A stretch of 64,000 nucleotides of DNA from Prostheceraeus crozeri (Eukaryota; Platyhelminthes; Polycladida; Euryleptidae): NCBI GenBank assembly GCA_907163375.1, contig CAJQUW010004793.1:62001-126000 (forward strand). The letters are read 5' to 3'. Below, piece by piece: positions 46,450 to 58,000 of this stretch. The notes under the pieces are model-generated. The model did no database searches, was not told where the DNA came from, and saw only the letters and a program-made list of their open reading frames with translations. Made by a program: the position numbers and the translations under genes. Every line of letters starts with the position of its first letter. Position 1 is the stretch's first letter.

Positions 46450-47554
46450 TCAATTTAGCGAAGGAGTTTTAGCTGTTGAGATACTTTCCTTGACACAATG
46501 TTTTGTGTCCCACAAAGACATGTTCGAGGATTCTGCCCAAAAATATTTCGGTGAGCACGCTTTTCGATCCGCTGAAGTCTTGTCGATAAATTTCCTGATG
46601 GTTTGATGAAAACAGGACAGCAGTGTTCTAACAAGGATCTGATGGTCGCGCCACATATCTGGTGTAGATCGAACCGACTTAAATATCGCTTAATGATTTT
46701 GAGTGCATAAAATCGCTGATTGGCTTTCTTGGTGATTTCATCAAAATGAATCGTCCATTTCAAGCTTGAATTTAGAAGTATGTAGACACTTAGAAGTTTG
46801 ATAGCGTCACGTTGCTTCAGAGGCATTGTTGGATCCAAGAGCAATATTTCAGCGCGTGTTCATTAAGATGCAAGATTTTTCATTATTCACTTTCACACCG
46901 TCATAACTGCACCAGGCAACATCAGTAATACATTTCTTGATATTGTTTGGATCATCACTGAGGAGCTTAATGCCAATGGTCATATCGTTCTCATATTTCA
47001 TCATCGTCAAACTACTCGACATGAATCCAGTTTCACTTTGGATTTTCACGATGGTCGCATTAGAGTGCATCGAATGGTTGGTAAGAGGTATTCACCCTGC
47101 TCCATATCTGAGCATGATCGCTATGGTGGTGGTAGCGTGATGATCTGGGCCGGTATCTGGTACGGAGGTCGAACTGTCGCAGTCATTGTGAATGGGAACT
47201 TGAACGGAGAGCGATATTTATCGAATATCATATCTACAATCGTCATCCCAACGGTAAATGAACTCAACCTCATATTCCAGGATGACAACGCTCGATTCAA
47301 ATCGCTGACGCAACTGGAGAATAACATAGGACCAAGTGCTGTGCCTTGCGGGACTCCTCTACGAATCACAAATGACAAGGATTTAGTCTCATTGACCTTC
47401 ACAACGGAAGTACAATTTGAGAGATAATCTTGTAGCCAAAGAAGATAATCAACCAGGAATCCACCAGTAAAATCTTTGCACATCAATTTAGTGATGGCCA
47501 GATCATGCAATATGCAATCGAACTATGCAATCTGGACAAGTTCAGACATCAGAC
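46450..47554 (-). mobile_element. LINE-D RT fragment (copy 2)
   Basis: Second copy of the LINE-D fragment within the duplicated unit. Its translations are identical to copy 1, including the same inserted transposase piece. Confidence 0.82.
47014..47291 (+). mobile_element. Tc1/mariner transposase fragment (copy 2)
   Basis: Same fragment in the second unit. The only base difference noticed between the units (47029) lies here and changes the Arg of the ESRF block to Ser, so copy 1 has the ancestral-looking base. Confidence 0.8.
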
Positions 47555-50500
47555 ATAGTATGGCGCAGCCAAAATACCCAGGGTTGTCTTACGTCCTCAA
47601 ACCCGAGTCCATTAATTTCGCATGCAGCTAATACAAGAATTTTGCCATGTTTTTGAAATGTTTCAAAACTAAATAGTGTCATGTCTTCTATTGTTCTAAT
47701 TTGCTTTTATTATATTGTTTATTCCAGCATTTTCTATCGTTTCTTTGCAATCGAGCAGCATACGCGAAATAAATCCCTTGTAATATCGATAACATGTTAG
47801 TCGTAAGTTAACTAAATTTCATGTTTATATCATATCACTAATATTTGCGGACGAGGGAGCGGCTCGTCTCCAACAAACGAATACAGTGGATTATTGAATT
47901 ACATCCACTGAAATGCAGCTCGAGTAGATAAATGGAGTGGGAAAAGGATGTAAGCTGTTTAGAGGACCTCAATTCGAGGAGTGGAATAGAATGAAGTAAT
48001 TACGAAGACATCTAGGATTGAGTATCACCTTTTAATCATAATCGATATCGTAGTAGGTTCAAAAGTTTAAATTCTAGTTTTGATGTTCTCTCGTCGGTCA
48101 CTAATGTGTCCGTTGCAGTACAAGAATATTTTATGATCTCATTTTCTTTGCTACTTGAACAAAGCAGCGCCACGACCAATTTTTTAACCCCCACCCCTGC
48201 CTCCGTCCCTGATTGTACGCTTATATTACTATCTTGAAGACAGTTTTTATATCATATTACGTTATATTATATTATTTTTTAGTATATTACATTTTTGAAG
48301 ACTCATGGTAGGCCTTTATGTATTTTATACGGTTGGCAACATAATGTTGAAATATAGGGTGTGACTAAAAATTATTGAGATTCTCATAAGAGAAGATGAA
48401 ATAACGTAACTATAGTCATCATACATACTTATATATATGCTTATTAGGCCTATACTCACTACTTTATACATTACACTAAAATCCGATGTGTCGTGGAACA
48501 GTAGTGCTCGGCAATTATCTGACAAAAAAACTTAGCCTTTCCGATTTACATATCACCTGATCGCTGATTATCATAGATATGTAAACGTGCGTGCAACGAG
48601 GCACTACTGACGGTCATTTTTGGAAACACTTGCTAATGTTTTAATGACCTCTAAACTTCATTTGGCTATGAAACTGTTTCCCGTTCGACCACTTTCCATT
48701 TGGCAGGGATGCCACCCACGTCCGGTGAGCCCACTGAAGCTTGCAGAGCATTTAGTCGAGCAAAATTAGTGCGTCGGTGAAATGCGGCACTCATTGGCGA
48801 GCATGTAAGGAGAGCCATTTTTCATTGCGGGATATTGAACAATTAACGGGAGGTTAGCATGGACTTGTTCTTGTTCATCCAGGGAAAACTGCAGCTCTAC
48901 TACGTGTGTTTGACCTGGGTTCATCATGCCTTCAATGCAATTTGCTTCGCAAAAATGGCGCCATCTCAATCAGGAATCGCTAGAAAGACATGAATAAGTG
49001 AGCCTGACTACGTTGATCAAGACGATACCTGGACCGAGAACCGGTGAGAAAATAGTCTAAGATCCCAACAGAACCAACTCTATCTTTGATCAACAACACG
49101 AGTCCCCATTTTGCCAAAAAACAGCACGTTAGCAACAGGATTGGTTGTAGGTTTCTTTTGTGTTTGGATTTGGTTTCCTGATGAAATTCTGCGTCGACAT
49201 GTTGTGCTTCTTGGGTGTAGGTGTGGTTTAGGTGTGTTTTTGCGTGTTTTTGAGTGAGAAACTGGCTGTACCGGCTAAATAAAGCCTCGTAGGTGAAAAT
49301 GGACGGCGGATTTGGACTTTTTGGCCAATTTTGGGTCTAGGGTACTTGTTTCCAAAGTCGTAGACCAAACAACGAAGAACTTCAACCCCCCCCCTCGGCA
49401 GCGTTCTTCCAACTTTGGTTCTAGAGATCGTAGAAAGTCGTGCAACAGCTCGTTTGAAAGCTAAGAGTGTCACAAATTCATTGGAAAGCACAGTTTGGTC
49501 CCATCTTTCATTGATGAGGCTTGAGAGTGACATTGAGACTTTTGGTCATATTAGAGAACCGTCAGAGGTTGAGTTTTGTGTTTTGGGCTCCAGCGGGCGA
49601 ACAAAAAATCGGACGAGAAAACTGAGACCAGATTTAAATTCAGCGTTAAATTTTGGATAACCAATGTCTAACCTCCCCCTCTTATCGATTGCATATTCAC
49701 AGGATATGTCAGTACGAGATCGGGAGAGGAATCTCACTAAGTTGAAAAACTGACTACAGGTAAGTCGTTCCTCTTGAGGTCCGATATCGGACTTCTGACT
49801 TTTCGTTGCTGATATCAGCTAAGAAGTCGGACCTATAGGTTAGTCAGTATAGCATGACTGACCATTTGATGATAGTAGGCCGAAGTCTTCAAATGTCTAT
49901 AACTTTACTTCTAAAAGTCCTTTAGACTTGATTCAAAAAACGTTTGACAGCTCATGATGTGCTGTAGGTGACAGACTACTTATAAACGTTTATAAACGTT
50001 TAAGTAGTACTAAAATACTTAAAAATTTAAATTCGTATTTAATGATGACGATGATCAAAGTTTTTGAATAAAAAGCAGTCGTTTATGAGTCTCTGCCACT
50101 TGGGACGTTTCCTCTTCTAAATAACTCCACCGGCTTTCATGTCAAAATTGGGGCCCGGATACCAACACAGTGACATGACGCACGCTCTGTTCGCCCCAGG
50201 TTGGATTTGTGGGTCGAGGCCTTGGAGCTGGGATAACATCCCCTCTGAGTAATGCCTGTAACAGATTCAAGATCCTAAAGCCTATCAAATGTTTTTGGAC
50301 TTAGTCTTTCAATTCATATCAGCAAGTAGTATCCTATAAACACTTGCTATCAAATTTTTACTCTATCTTTACAGAATCGTCACTATGACTAAAATGATCA
50401 ATGCACGAATGCTTATCGGCAAGTGTAGCTGTGGCCGTATTGCCAGAGGCAGCGAGCTCATGAAGCACATCAAAGAGAAGGGACGGTCGGCGAGCATGTG

Positions 50501-50651
50501 AGAAAAGTGTTGTTGAGGGTGTGTGTGCATCATGAGGTAGTATGTGAGGATGGGAGTTATGTAGAGTTCATTAGGAACCATAGCCAGTGCCCTAGTGGCA
50601 ATATTAATATGCATGGGTTTAAGTCGTGGCTTGAGGCGAGTTTTGTTAGAT

Positions 50652-51521
50652 ATGGAAGAGGTAAGAGTGGAAGTGGCGACGATTGCGGGTGCGGGGGGGA
50701 AGAAATGTGTTTCCAAGGCGACTGATGAGGGTTTGAGTGAGGAAGAAGTTGAGTTGAGAGGGAACATCAAGAAGCCTGATGTTGATGTTGATTTGGATGA
50801 CGTGTTGGAGGAATTGTTTGGGAACATTGGTGATCTTGGGGAGAAAGGAAAGGATGAGGGAAAGGAAGTGGGTAAGCCGTTGGCGACATCATCGCCTCGG
50901 AGGGAGGAAGGGAACACGATGGATGAATATGTGAGGATGAAGGATCGATTGAGGGCGGTTGAGGAGAAGAATAAAGTATTAGTGATGCGGGATGAGAAGT
51001 TGACTGCGAAGGCTGAAGGGTATAAGGTGACGAGAGAAGTGTTGGAAGGTATGAGGCAGAAGGAGAAAGAGTGGATGGTGGAAAGGAGTGAGCTGATGAG
51101 AAAAGCAAGTTTGGTGAGTAGTCTGCAGGCGAATTTGTTGAGAAAGAATGATGAGATAGATCGGATGCGAAGCGTGGTGAAGGAAACAGCGGAAGTGAAG
51201 GGCGTGAACAAGAGGTTGGTGGCTGAAGTGAAGCGATTGCATGAGCGTGAGAAGTGTAGAAGAAGAAGAATGTATGAAGTCCATCTTCACCTCTTCGAAA
51301 ATAATGTGTGCGACGCCCCAACGATCACTAGTGACCCCAATCAGACGCAGCAATGCTACGAGGGCGACGGAGTCCGATGTCTCCACATGAACATGGACAT
51401 CACCGGCGAGCTTGAGGACTTCATCGTCCGAAAAGTCCGGAAGAAAGCTCCCAGTAAGTTACTTCAACATGATCATTTCCTTACCGCATCTAATCTCTGC
51501 TCTGGACAGACATCGGTCTGA
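50652..51521 (+). CDS. Coiled-coil protein of unknown family (copy 2)
   Basis: Exact translation-level repeat of the coiled-coil gene in the second 6,164-bp unit. Both copies are open over the full length, so no relaxation of constraint can be seen since the duplication. Confidence 0.5.
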   Translation: MEEVRVEVATIAGAGGKKCVSKATDEGLSEEEVELRGNIKKPDVDVDLDDVLEELFGNIGDLGEKGKDEGKEVGKPLATSSPRREEGNTMDEYVRMKDRLRAVEEKNKVLVMRDEKLTAKAEGYKVTREVLEGMRQKEKEWMVERSELMRKASLVSSLQANLLRKNDEIDRMRSVVKETAEVKGVNKRLVAEVKRLHEREKCRRRRMYEVHLHLFENNVCDAPTITSDPNQTQQCYEGDGVRCLHMNMDITGELEDFIVRKVRKKAPSKLLQHDHFLTASNLCSGQTSV

Positions 51522-51533
51522 CTGAATCTATCA
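51502..51533. promoter_or_regulatory. 32-nt hairpin motif, copy in unit 2
   Basis: Second instance, produced by the tandem duplication. Confidence 0.6.
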
Positions 51534-51618
51534 CATAATTAGAAAGACTGAGTCATGTCTTTGTTTCAGAGGGGTATATAAACCATTGCCTCTCTATATT
51601 TTCATTCTATACTTCATC

Positions 51619-51846
51619 ATGAAAACACCTAAGACGACAGTCAGCTCTCCTGACAAGCCTTGGCTTAGACCGAGAAATTTATTTATTGAGTTTCTAGAGA
51701 TGGAGGAGCGAGAGCGAGTCTATAACAATCTTGCTCGAATTGGCTCATCAACAACTGACAATGATGCCAATTCAACAGAGTGGTGGTATATATCATTCGA
51801 TCGTTGGCTTTCATGGTTAATGGTCGGATTGCTCTACGGCTCTTGA
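51619..51846 (+). CDS. Small ORF after TATA box, unknown (copy 2)
   Basis: Identical repeat of the small TATA-driven ORF. About 270 bp after its stop, the duplication ends and a LINE fragment begins. Confidence 0.4.
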   Translation: MKTPKTTVSSPDKPWLRPRNLFIEFLEMEERERVYNNLARIGSSTTDNDANSTEWWYISFDRWLSWLMVGLLYGS

Positions 51847-52114
51847 AAACTGAGCATTTGCTCGTAAGTATATCTATGGTGGAATTAGATCAACGCATTA
51901 CCTATACACCAAATGAGTTACAGAATAAGATCTCTAGGATGTACTGGACTGAAAAGATGTATCAAAAGACACATTTTTATGCTGAAAATTGGGAATCTGG
52001 AACATGCCTGCCAAAACGCTCACCTAATACCAATTATTCAAGGGCGTAGAACTAATTATGATTCAAAAACAATGATTATAGCAAAGTACGTCAGCGACAC
52101 TTAATTCCAGTTGA

Positions 52115-52645
52115 TGTGATTGATACAAGATTGCCAACATGTATGATTGCCAACATGTGATCAATGGTAAATAAAATGAACGAATTCGAGGCTTTATACA
52201 AACATATAAACCAGACGTTGTGTGCTTATCTGAAACTTGGTTGAACAACGAAATTACTGATGACGAGATCGTACTGAATGGTTCTCGTACTAATGTTCTC
52301 TATAATACATTTAGAAAAGACAGGATTATTCAAAATGGCGGTGGGCTCATTACCTACATAGTCTCAGATACACCGGCCACTCAAATTGAGAAGTTTGATG
52401 ATAACGACATTGAGAATTTGTGGACTTTAGTTCGCCAAAAAAACAGAAATGTTGAGACGTAAAAAAATTTGATCTTTTTAACACCAACAGGTATAAAACT
52501 CCTTGCCATCTGCAGTACAGAACTTCTCGTAATTGATTTTTAGTGTGTATACATGTATATCTTCTCCTTTTCACTTTTTTGTAAAATGATCAGCTTCTGC
52601 TGTCTAGTATTGAATAAACATATTATTATTATTATTATTATATAT
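52115..52645 (+). mobile_element. LINE-E fragment, internally deleted
   Basis: It opens with an endonuclease N-terminus (NKMNEFEALYKHI and, after a frameshift, KPDVVCLSETWLNNEI, RKDRIIQNGGGLITYI). It then jumps straight to a 3' UTR ending in GAATAAACATATT and a (TAT)n microsatellite (52619-52641). Everything between endonuclease and tail, including RT, is missing. The element interrupts sequence that otherwise joins the duplicated unit to the Polinton. Confidence 0.75.
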
Positions 52646-52769
52646 AGCAAACCTCTAACAGTCAGCTTATAGTAGAGGAAATCGATGCCGCTGACATAGA
52701 GAGATTACAAGTCTCTCTCAGCGGAATCGGCCAAATCTAAGTCTATTCATTTCCCGAAAACGAACCAAC

Positions 52770-52785
52770 GGTCTTTTTGAAGACC
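52770..52785 (+). promoter_or_regulatory. Histone-type 3' stem-loop (SLBP site)
   Basis: GGTCTTTTTGAAGACC fits the replication-dependent histone mRNA consensus GGYYYTTYTNARRRCC at every position, with a perfect 6-bp stem and 4-nt loop. The flanks AAC and ACCA are those of sea-urchin histone genes. No histone coding sequence precedes it. A short open tail (EEIDAADIERLQVSLSGIGQI, then stop at about 52738) lies just upstream. A purine-rich U7 target downstream is not clear. Confidence 0.65.
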
Positions 52786-52826
52786 ACCATGGGGCAAAAT
52801 ATGATAGTATCTCCACGTGGTTTGCC

Positions 52827-52858
52827 CTGGACAGACTTCGGTCTGACTGAATCTATCA
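52827..52858. promoter_or_regulatory. 32-nt hairpin motif, Polinton-side copy
   Basis: CTGGACAGACTTCGGTCTG, followed by ACTGAATCTATCA. It differs at one base from the unit copies, while the sequence on either side is unrelated, so the 32-nt word itself is the conserved part. Confidence 0.65.
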
Positions 52859-53434
52859 TACAAATAAAAAATATAATCACAAAGTTGTATCTGCTATCAG
52901 TCAACTTAAACGTTGCATGTTAAGGAGGATTTTGGTATAATTCATTCTGTTGGTGAGCGATCTCTCTTGAGACAGCGGATGATATCGTAGTGATAAGTGT
53001 GGCAAGGGAGTGTGTCATATTTTAGACCGAAACCTCTGAGGCAACTCATGTTGGGCATTTGACACAGTTCTCAACGTACCACCTTGAACGCCAATCGGTT
53101 GAGTCTTAGCTATCTGCCGCAGGTCGCTTTTTTAAATTCTCCATTGCGAACGCTATCTGAGAATGAGCCATGAGTTCTTTTAAGAAGTGCCTCTATCATT
53201 GAGGTTAAATGATGAAGGGATGAAATGGGAGGTCACTCTTACGCCACACGTATACAAAATCACTTTCTATCTTCTCTGATGGTGCGATCTCTTTTGATAG
53301 AAAAGTAGACCAATAATAAATGTGTTAACTAACCCCATATCTGAATTCCTTCATTTATTTCCATTTCTAGATAAATACATTGCAAAACAAAGACATGTTG
53401 TATGTAGGTTTATTTACAATTGAGCACATATACT
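52859..53434. other. No gene recognised; includes the left arm of an inverted duplication
   Basis: From about 53180 the sequence matches, in inverse, the stretch after the plus-strand small gene (about 54100-54200), with an extra block of roughly 160 bp on this side. An AATAAA for the minus-strand gene lies near 53410. Confidence 0.5.
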
Positions 53435-53686
53435 TTATAGCAAGGAAAAGTCAAGTGGAAGAACCTTTAAGTCATAGCAGACTTTGTAGCACCTTGGTCG
53501 TTTTGGTGCATCGGGCGCTCTTCTCACGCGCGTTGTTTTTGGTGTAAAATCACCATTACTCCATACAACTTGCACAATCTTGCCTTTATCACAAGTCTCC
53601 TTCTGATCGCAGTCTTCATCCCACTCGTCGACCACTTCAAAGATTTTGTTGAAGATCTCTAAGGCGGGAGACGTACCTTCCATCAT
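53435..53686 (-). CDS. Small Polinton protein, paralogue A
   Basis: 83 residues, acidic then basic. It shares with its divergent neighbour the core CDKGKIVQVVW, TPKTTRVR, APDAPKRP, CYKV and DLKVLPLDFS. A TATA box (CATATAAAAG on the minus strand, 53724-53733) lies about 40 bp before the ATG, and an AATAAA follows the stop. No known family; conservation between the two paralogues implies selection on the protein at some time. Looks whole. Confidence 0.55.
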   Translation of the reverse strand: MMEGTSPALEIFNKIFEVVDEWDEDCDQKETCDKGKIVQVVWSNGDFTPKTTRVRRAPDAPKRPRCYKVCYDLKVLPLDFSLL

Positions 53687-53723
53687 GAGATAGATGAGAA
53701 TGAGAAGTGTTTCAATTTTCTGA

Positions 53724-53733
53724 CTTTTATATG
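53724..53733 (-). promoter_or_regulatory. TATA box for minus-strand small gene
   Basis: CATATAAAAG on the minus strand, 38 bp upstream of the start codon. The intergenic region also contains a CCAATCAG box (53759-53766) and drives two divergent paralogues. Confidence 0.5.
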
Positions 53734-53849
53734 TTTTTCAACAATGAATTCCTCAACAACCAATCAGAATGACTCTAATTTAGATGAAGACTACATAAGT
53801 CGGAAGATTGTAGCACTCTTATTCACATTATACGAACTAGCACGCCAAG

Positions 53850-54089
53850 ATGACAAACTCAGAAACAATATGTAATTTTGTGATCGTCAATGGGTGGTGT
53901 GATGAAGACAAGTCTGATCAGAAGGAGGCTTGCGACAAAGGCAAGACTGTAAGAATTATCTGGATAGATGAAGAGTGGACACCGAAAACAACGCGCGTGA
54001 GAATAGCGCCCGATGCCCCTAAACGTCCAAGCTGCTACAAAGTCTACAATGACTTAAAGGTTCTTCCACTTGACTTTTCCTCGCTATAA
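53850..54089 (+). CDS. Small Polinton protein, paralogue B
   Basis: 79 residues, paralogous to the minus-strand gene on its left (CDKGKTVRIIWIDEEWTPKTTRVR, APDAPKRPSCYKV, LKVLPLDFSSL). The two are head-to-head copies within a broader inverted duplication (53180-53690 against about 53800-54205). AATAAA follows soon after the stop. The N-terminal halves differ, so they have probably diverged in role. Looks whole; function unknown. Confidence 0.55.
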   Translation: MTNSETICNFVIVNGWCDEDKSDQKEACDKGKTVRIIWIDEEWTPKTTRVRIAPDAPKRPSCYKVYNDLKVLPLDFSSL

Positions 54090-54365
54090 AGTATATGTGC
54101 TTTAATTGTAAATAAATCTGAAGAACTACATGTCTCTGTTTTTGATATTCAATCCCTTTATCATTTATCCTCAGTGATAGAGGTAGTACGTAGGAAAAAA
54201 TGATTGTATCTATCATCAACTGGTATGATTTATACTGAGCTGTCAAATGATCAGATTTTCACTATGATGTTAATGATTATGTATCCTACATTACCCGGAA
54301 ATAAGTGAAAACGGACAGATGAAGCAAATGAACATTTCTTAAGAAATTTACAAATAATTCAAAAG

Positions 54366-54760
54366 TTACTCGGAAGTCACATTGTCCCATAAATTCTCAC
54401 AACCACTGCAGTTGCACTTCAACTGCCTTAACCGTTCCTTTGCCGCGACCAACACACCATAGATGTAATTCCATTCCACTTCATTCCGGGGTTTGTATGA
54501 TGGACTGTACCATCTCCGTATATCATGGAGAAGGTTAATGTCAATTTCCGTTTTTACATCTTCCTGATTGTAGAGCAGGTATTTCCGTCGCACAAAAATC
54601 GTTTCTAACTCTTCTTTTCTTGCTCCCTTAGATCTGGTAATTCCAACTTTGGAATATCATCCAGCCTTCTCTGCTTCTCCACCGTTGCCTTTTTCGGAGC
54701 GGGAGGGCAAGTTGGCATGCTTGATGCAGACACTGGTGATTGAGTTGATGGTGAAGCCAT
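54366..54760 (-). pseudogene. Small Polinton gene of unknown function, broken
   Basis: The N-terminal part is low-complexity and proline-rich (MASPSTQSPVSASSMPTCPP), then basic (KKATVEKQRRLDD). The C-terminal part is compact with aromatic and cysteine residues (IRRWYSPSYKPRNEVEW, CNCSGCENLWDN). About one break lies between them. It is divergent from the polymerase gene and separated from its TATA box by under 100 bp. No family recognised. Confidence 0.5.
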
Positions 54761-54853
54761 GACTTTGAAATGTATGCCATAAACTTGATTTGTCCTTAAG
54801 TATAAGCAAGCAGCCAATCAAAATGAATAGCCAATGAATGTTGAGTATGGGAG

Positions 54854-54863
54854 TATATAAAAG
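54854..54863 (+). promoter_or_regulatory. TATA box of the polymerase gene
   Basis: TATATAAAAG, a strong TATA element, lies about 170 bp before the presumed start codon. The distance leaves room for a 5' UTR in the first exon. Confidence 0.6.
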
Positions 54864-55030
54864 GGAAAAATAGACTAGATTTCATTCCATATTTGAGATA
54901 TATTAACACTAAGTGAGCTTTTCTCTCCACTCAAATATAATCTAACGTTGCTGACGTGTCCTACTTTGGTTTGAGTCAATTACTACATTCTGACTATCAA
55001 AGTATCGGATTTTTACTTAATTTCGTTGAA

Positions 55031-58000
55031 ATGGTAAGTTAAGGATTTCATCACTCATCTCCCTTAAACGTTAGGTTAATAGCATCTTTCTCAATTTCAG
55101 GCATCTACTTCATCATCAAAGCGCTCCCTTCTGGAGGAAGCTTTACAACTGTTGAGTGAAGGTAGGTTGTAAAAATAAACTATGACTTCAGCAGAGATGA
55201 CAGAATGATTTCTCCTGCAGATGATGACAGTTCCAACTCAAATGCGCAGTCACGGGAAGCATCCAAGACATGTGCTGATTGTGGGCATGTCTTTACGAGG
55301 AAGCGCGATCTCACCCGACACATCAGACAAGGTGTGTGTCAACCCAAAGCATCATCAGTCTCCCGAGGTGAGGATGATTCTATTCAATATGTCTCCTTTA
55401 CTTGTGACTTTTGTTTCCAATCTTTTGAAACAGGTTTTGAATTATCTTCACATAGACTTCACCGCACACACACAAATGATAGTTATGGCAACAGCACCTC
55501 CTCTATTCGACTAACTGAAGTAGCGCTCAATAATGTAGTGAGAAATTACCATATGGAATCCTCAGAAACTATTGCTGATTTTCCGCAGTGGTTCCATCAA
55601 AATTCAACATTGATAGATGCGCTCTTCCATAATTCAGAACAGTTTAGAATAAAAGCGCTCATCTATCTTAAATTAAAATATGTTAAAGTTGACCATCATA
55701 CTGGTGAAATAGTACAGAGGTTGGTGTTTTACATCCTGCTACAGAGGTAGCCGATAAAGAAGCTTGGTTAAATTTTCACATCAAAGGACTAAAATCAAAT
55801 ATTGATAAATTTAACGAGCGCGATAGTGGTCTAATTTTTGATGGCATAGAATCTGCCAAGTTTAAAATTACTCTATTAGAAAATTACCGTGGTCGAGGCT
55901 TCTTCAATCTTCCAAAAACGTTAAGAGCTAAGAATGCAGTCATTTCTGTTGATTGTGAATCTGAGCGTTTTAAGTATGCGGTATTGTCTATTCTCCACTA
56001 TCATGATGTACAGAACAACCGTTTCCGTAAAAGATGGGATCATGGGATCATCAATGGGAGAATGAATTGAAGTTTGATGACTGCAATAGCGAAGACCTGA
56101 AGTTTAAAGATATAGAGAAATTTGAAAAAATTAAATGAAATTAAAATAGTTGTTCACATCTGGCAAGAGGGGCTTGAGGGTGTGCGCTACAACAACCGTT
56201 CATCAACTTATAATCGGATAGTCAATCTCCTCCTAGTATATCAAAATGATAGTGAAAATTGGCATTACTGTGGTATTCCTAAAATCACTCGACTATATTC
56301 CCACTTAACATCTAGAAGAGGAGAGTGTTTCATATGTGACCGTTGTATGCGCCCCTTCTGGTCAAAAAATAAATTTTAATCACATTGTGAATGTTGTAAG
56401 CGAGGTAAACTGCAGATAGAATGCATGCCCAAAGATAAAGAGTTTTCATATAGAGAGAAAGATGATGAATTGAGTCCTCTTCGTGTCATCTATGCTGACA
56501 TCGAATGCTATATTGATGATAACACCCATAAAGCGGCAGGCATATCATGTTATGAGGTATGGCATGATTACCTAAAAATAAAAATAATGAAATGCACGTC
56601 TGGCAAGGTGAGGATTGTATACATAAATTCCTACAATTCCTCGAAAGTACTGTCAAATTTCAGCAAAAATATGATAGTGAACTCCAACGCAGATCATTGA
56701 ATATGTCAGCAGGTGATCAAGTAAAATTCGAAGGTTGTAAAGTCTGACCAAAATGTAATAAAACGTTTGATGAAGATAAAATCAAGAAAGTGCGCGACCA
56801 TGATCACATCACTGCTAAATTTAGAAACGCGCTATGTACAAGATATAATTTTTCACTGAGACTGAAACGGCGGACTCTACCCGTTATTTTTCATAACTTC
56901 AAAGGTTATGACAGTCATATGATAATAAAAGGGGGTTAGGAAAAATGAAAGAGTGGAAGTTAAGTGTAATAGCTCAAAGGAGAAAAAAGTTCATGGCCAT
57001 GACAGCAAAAGTAGCAGTTGACAAAACTAAAGAAAATAAGACAGTCTATTTTGATATAAAATTTTTAGATTCCTATCAATTCATGGCTTCATCTCTTCCA
57101 CTAACTCAAAATTTAAAGAAACAATATCCTAACTTGACAGATGAAGTCATCACACTCAAAGGAGTGTGTCATATGCATACTTCGATAACATTTCTAAACT
57201 TAGTAATAGCTCTCTTTCATTAATAGACAAATTTAAAAATGATTTGACTGGTGTAGAATGCAAAGTAGAAGATTACAATCATGCTCAAGTTGTATGGACA
57301 AAATTTGACTGTCAAACGTTTAGCGATTATATGATCGCCTATCTAAAATTAGATGTATTTTTGCTGGCTGATGTATTTCAGGAGTTTCGACGAGTGGCAT
57401 TAGAAGAAGATAAGTTAGATCCTGTTCACTTTGTCAGTCTTCCAGCCATGTCATTCCAGTCTGCTTTTAAAATGACTGGAGAGACCATCCATCTTTTGCA
57501 AGATCCAGAGATGTATAATTTATTTGATCGCGGTGGTCTCACATTTGTAAATAGGCATCAAATAAAATCAAAAATAGTAGATGTTGATCAGATTCATCTT
57601 AAGTACTATGACCAGAATAATTTATATGGTAGTTCACTATCCAAACCTCTACCTCACTCTGAGTTTAGCTGGCTAGGTTATAGTGAAATTCAGCATTTCT
57701 CCAACCCTTCAACATTATAGCTATTCCAGATGATGGTGATTGGGGATATCATTTTGAGATAGATCTTATCTATCCAAATAGTATTAAAAAAACTGGATAT
57801 TCCACTTGCACCCGAATCAGGGGAAGTAACTGAAGATATGTTTTCGGACTTTATGAAACAATTTCATTAAGATTTAGAAGGGAGTGGACACCCCAAGTAT
57901 AAGCCTTGCCGTAAACTTTTGCTTACTCAATTTGATAAAGAAAATTATTTAGTCCACTACTCTATCTTAAAATTTTATTTAGAAATGGGGATGATTTTGA

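Larger units (their letters stand above)
45951..52114 (+). repeat. Tandem 6,164-bp duplication, copy 2
   Basis: Head-to-tail repeat of the preceding unit. Its right edge coincides exactly with the left edge of a LINE fragment at 52115, so that junction marks one duplication breakpoint. The near identity means either a very recent event or an assembly duplication. Confidence 0.95.

Noticed and set aside
53180-54205. Inverted duplication taken as Polinton terminal repeats
   Set aside because: The arms lie close together and contain genes, so they do not bound the element.
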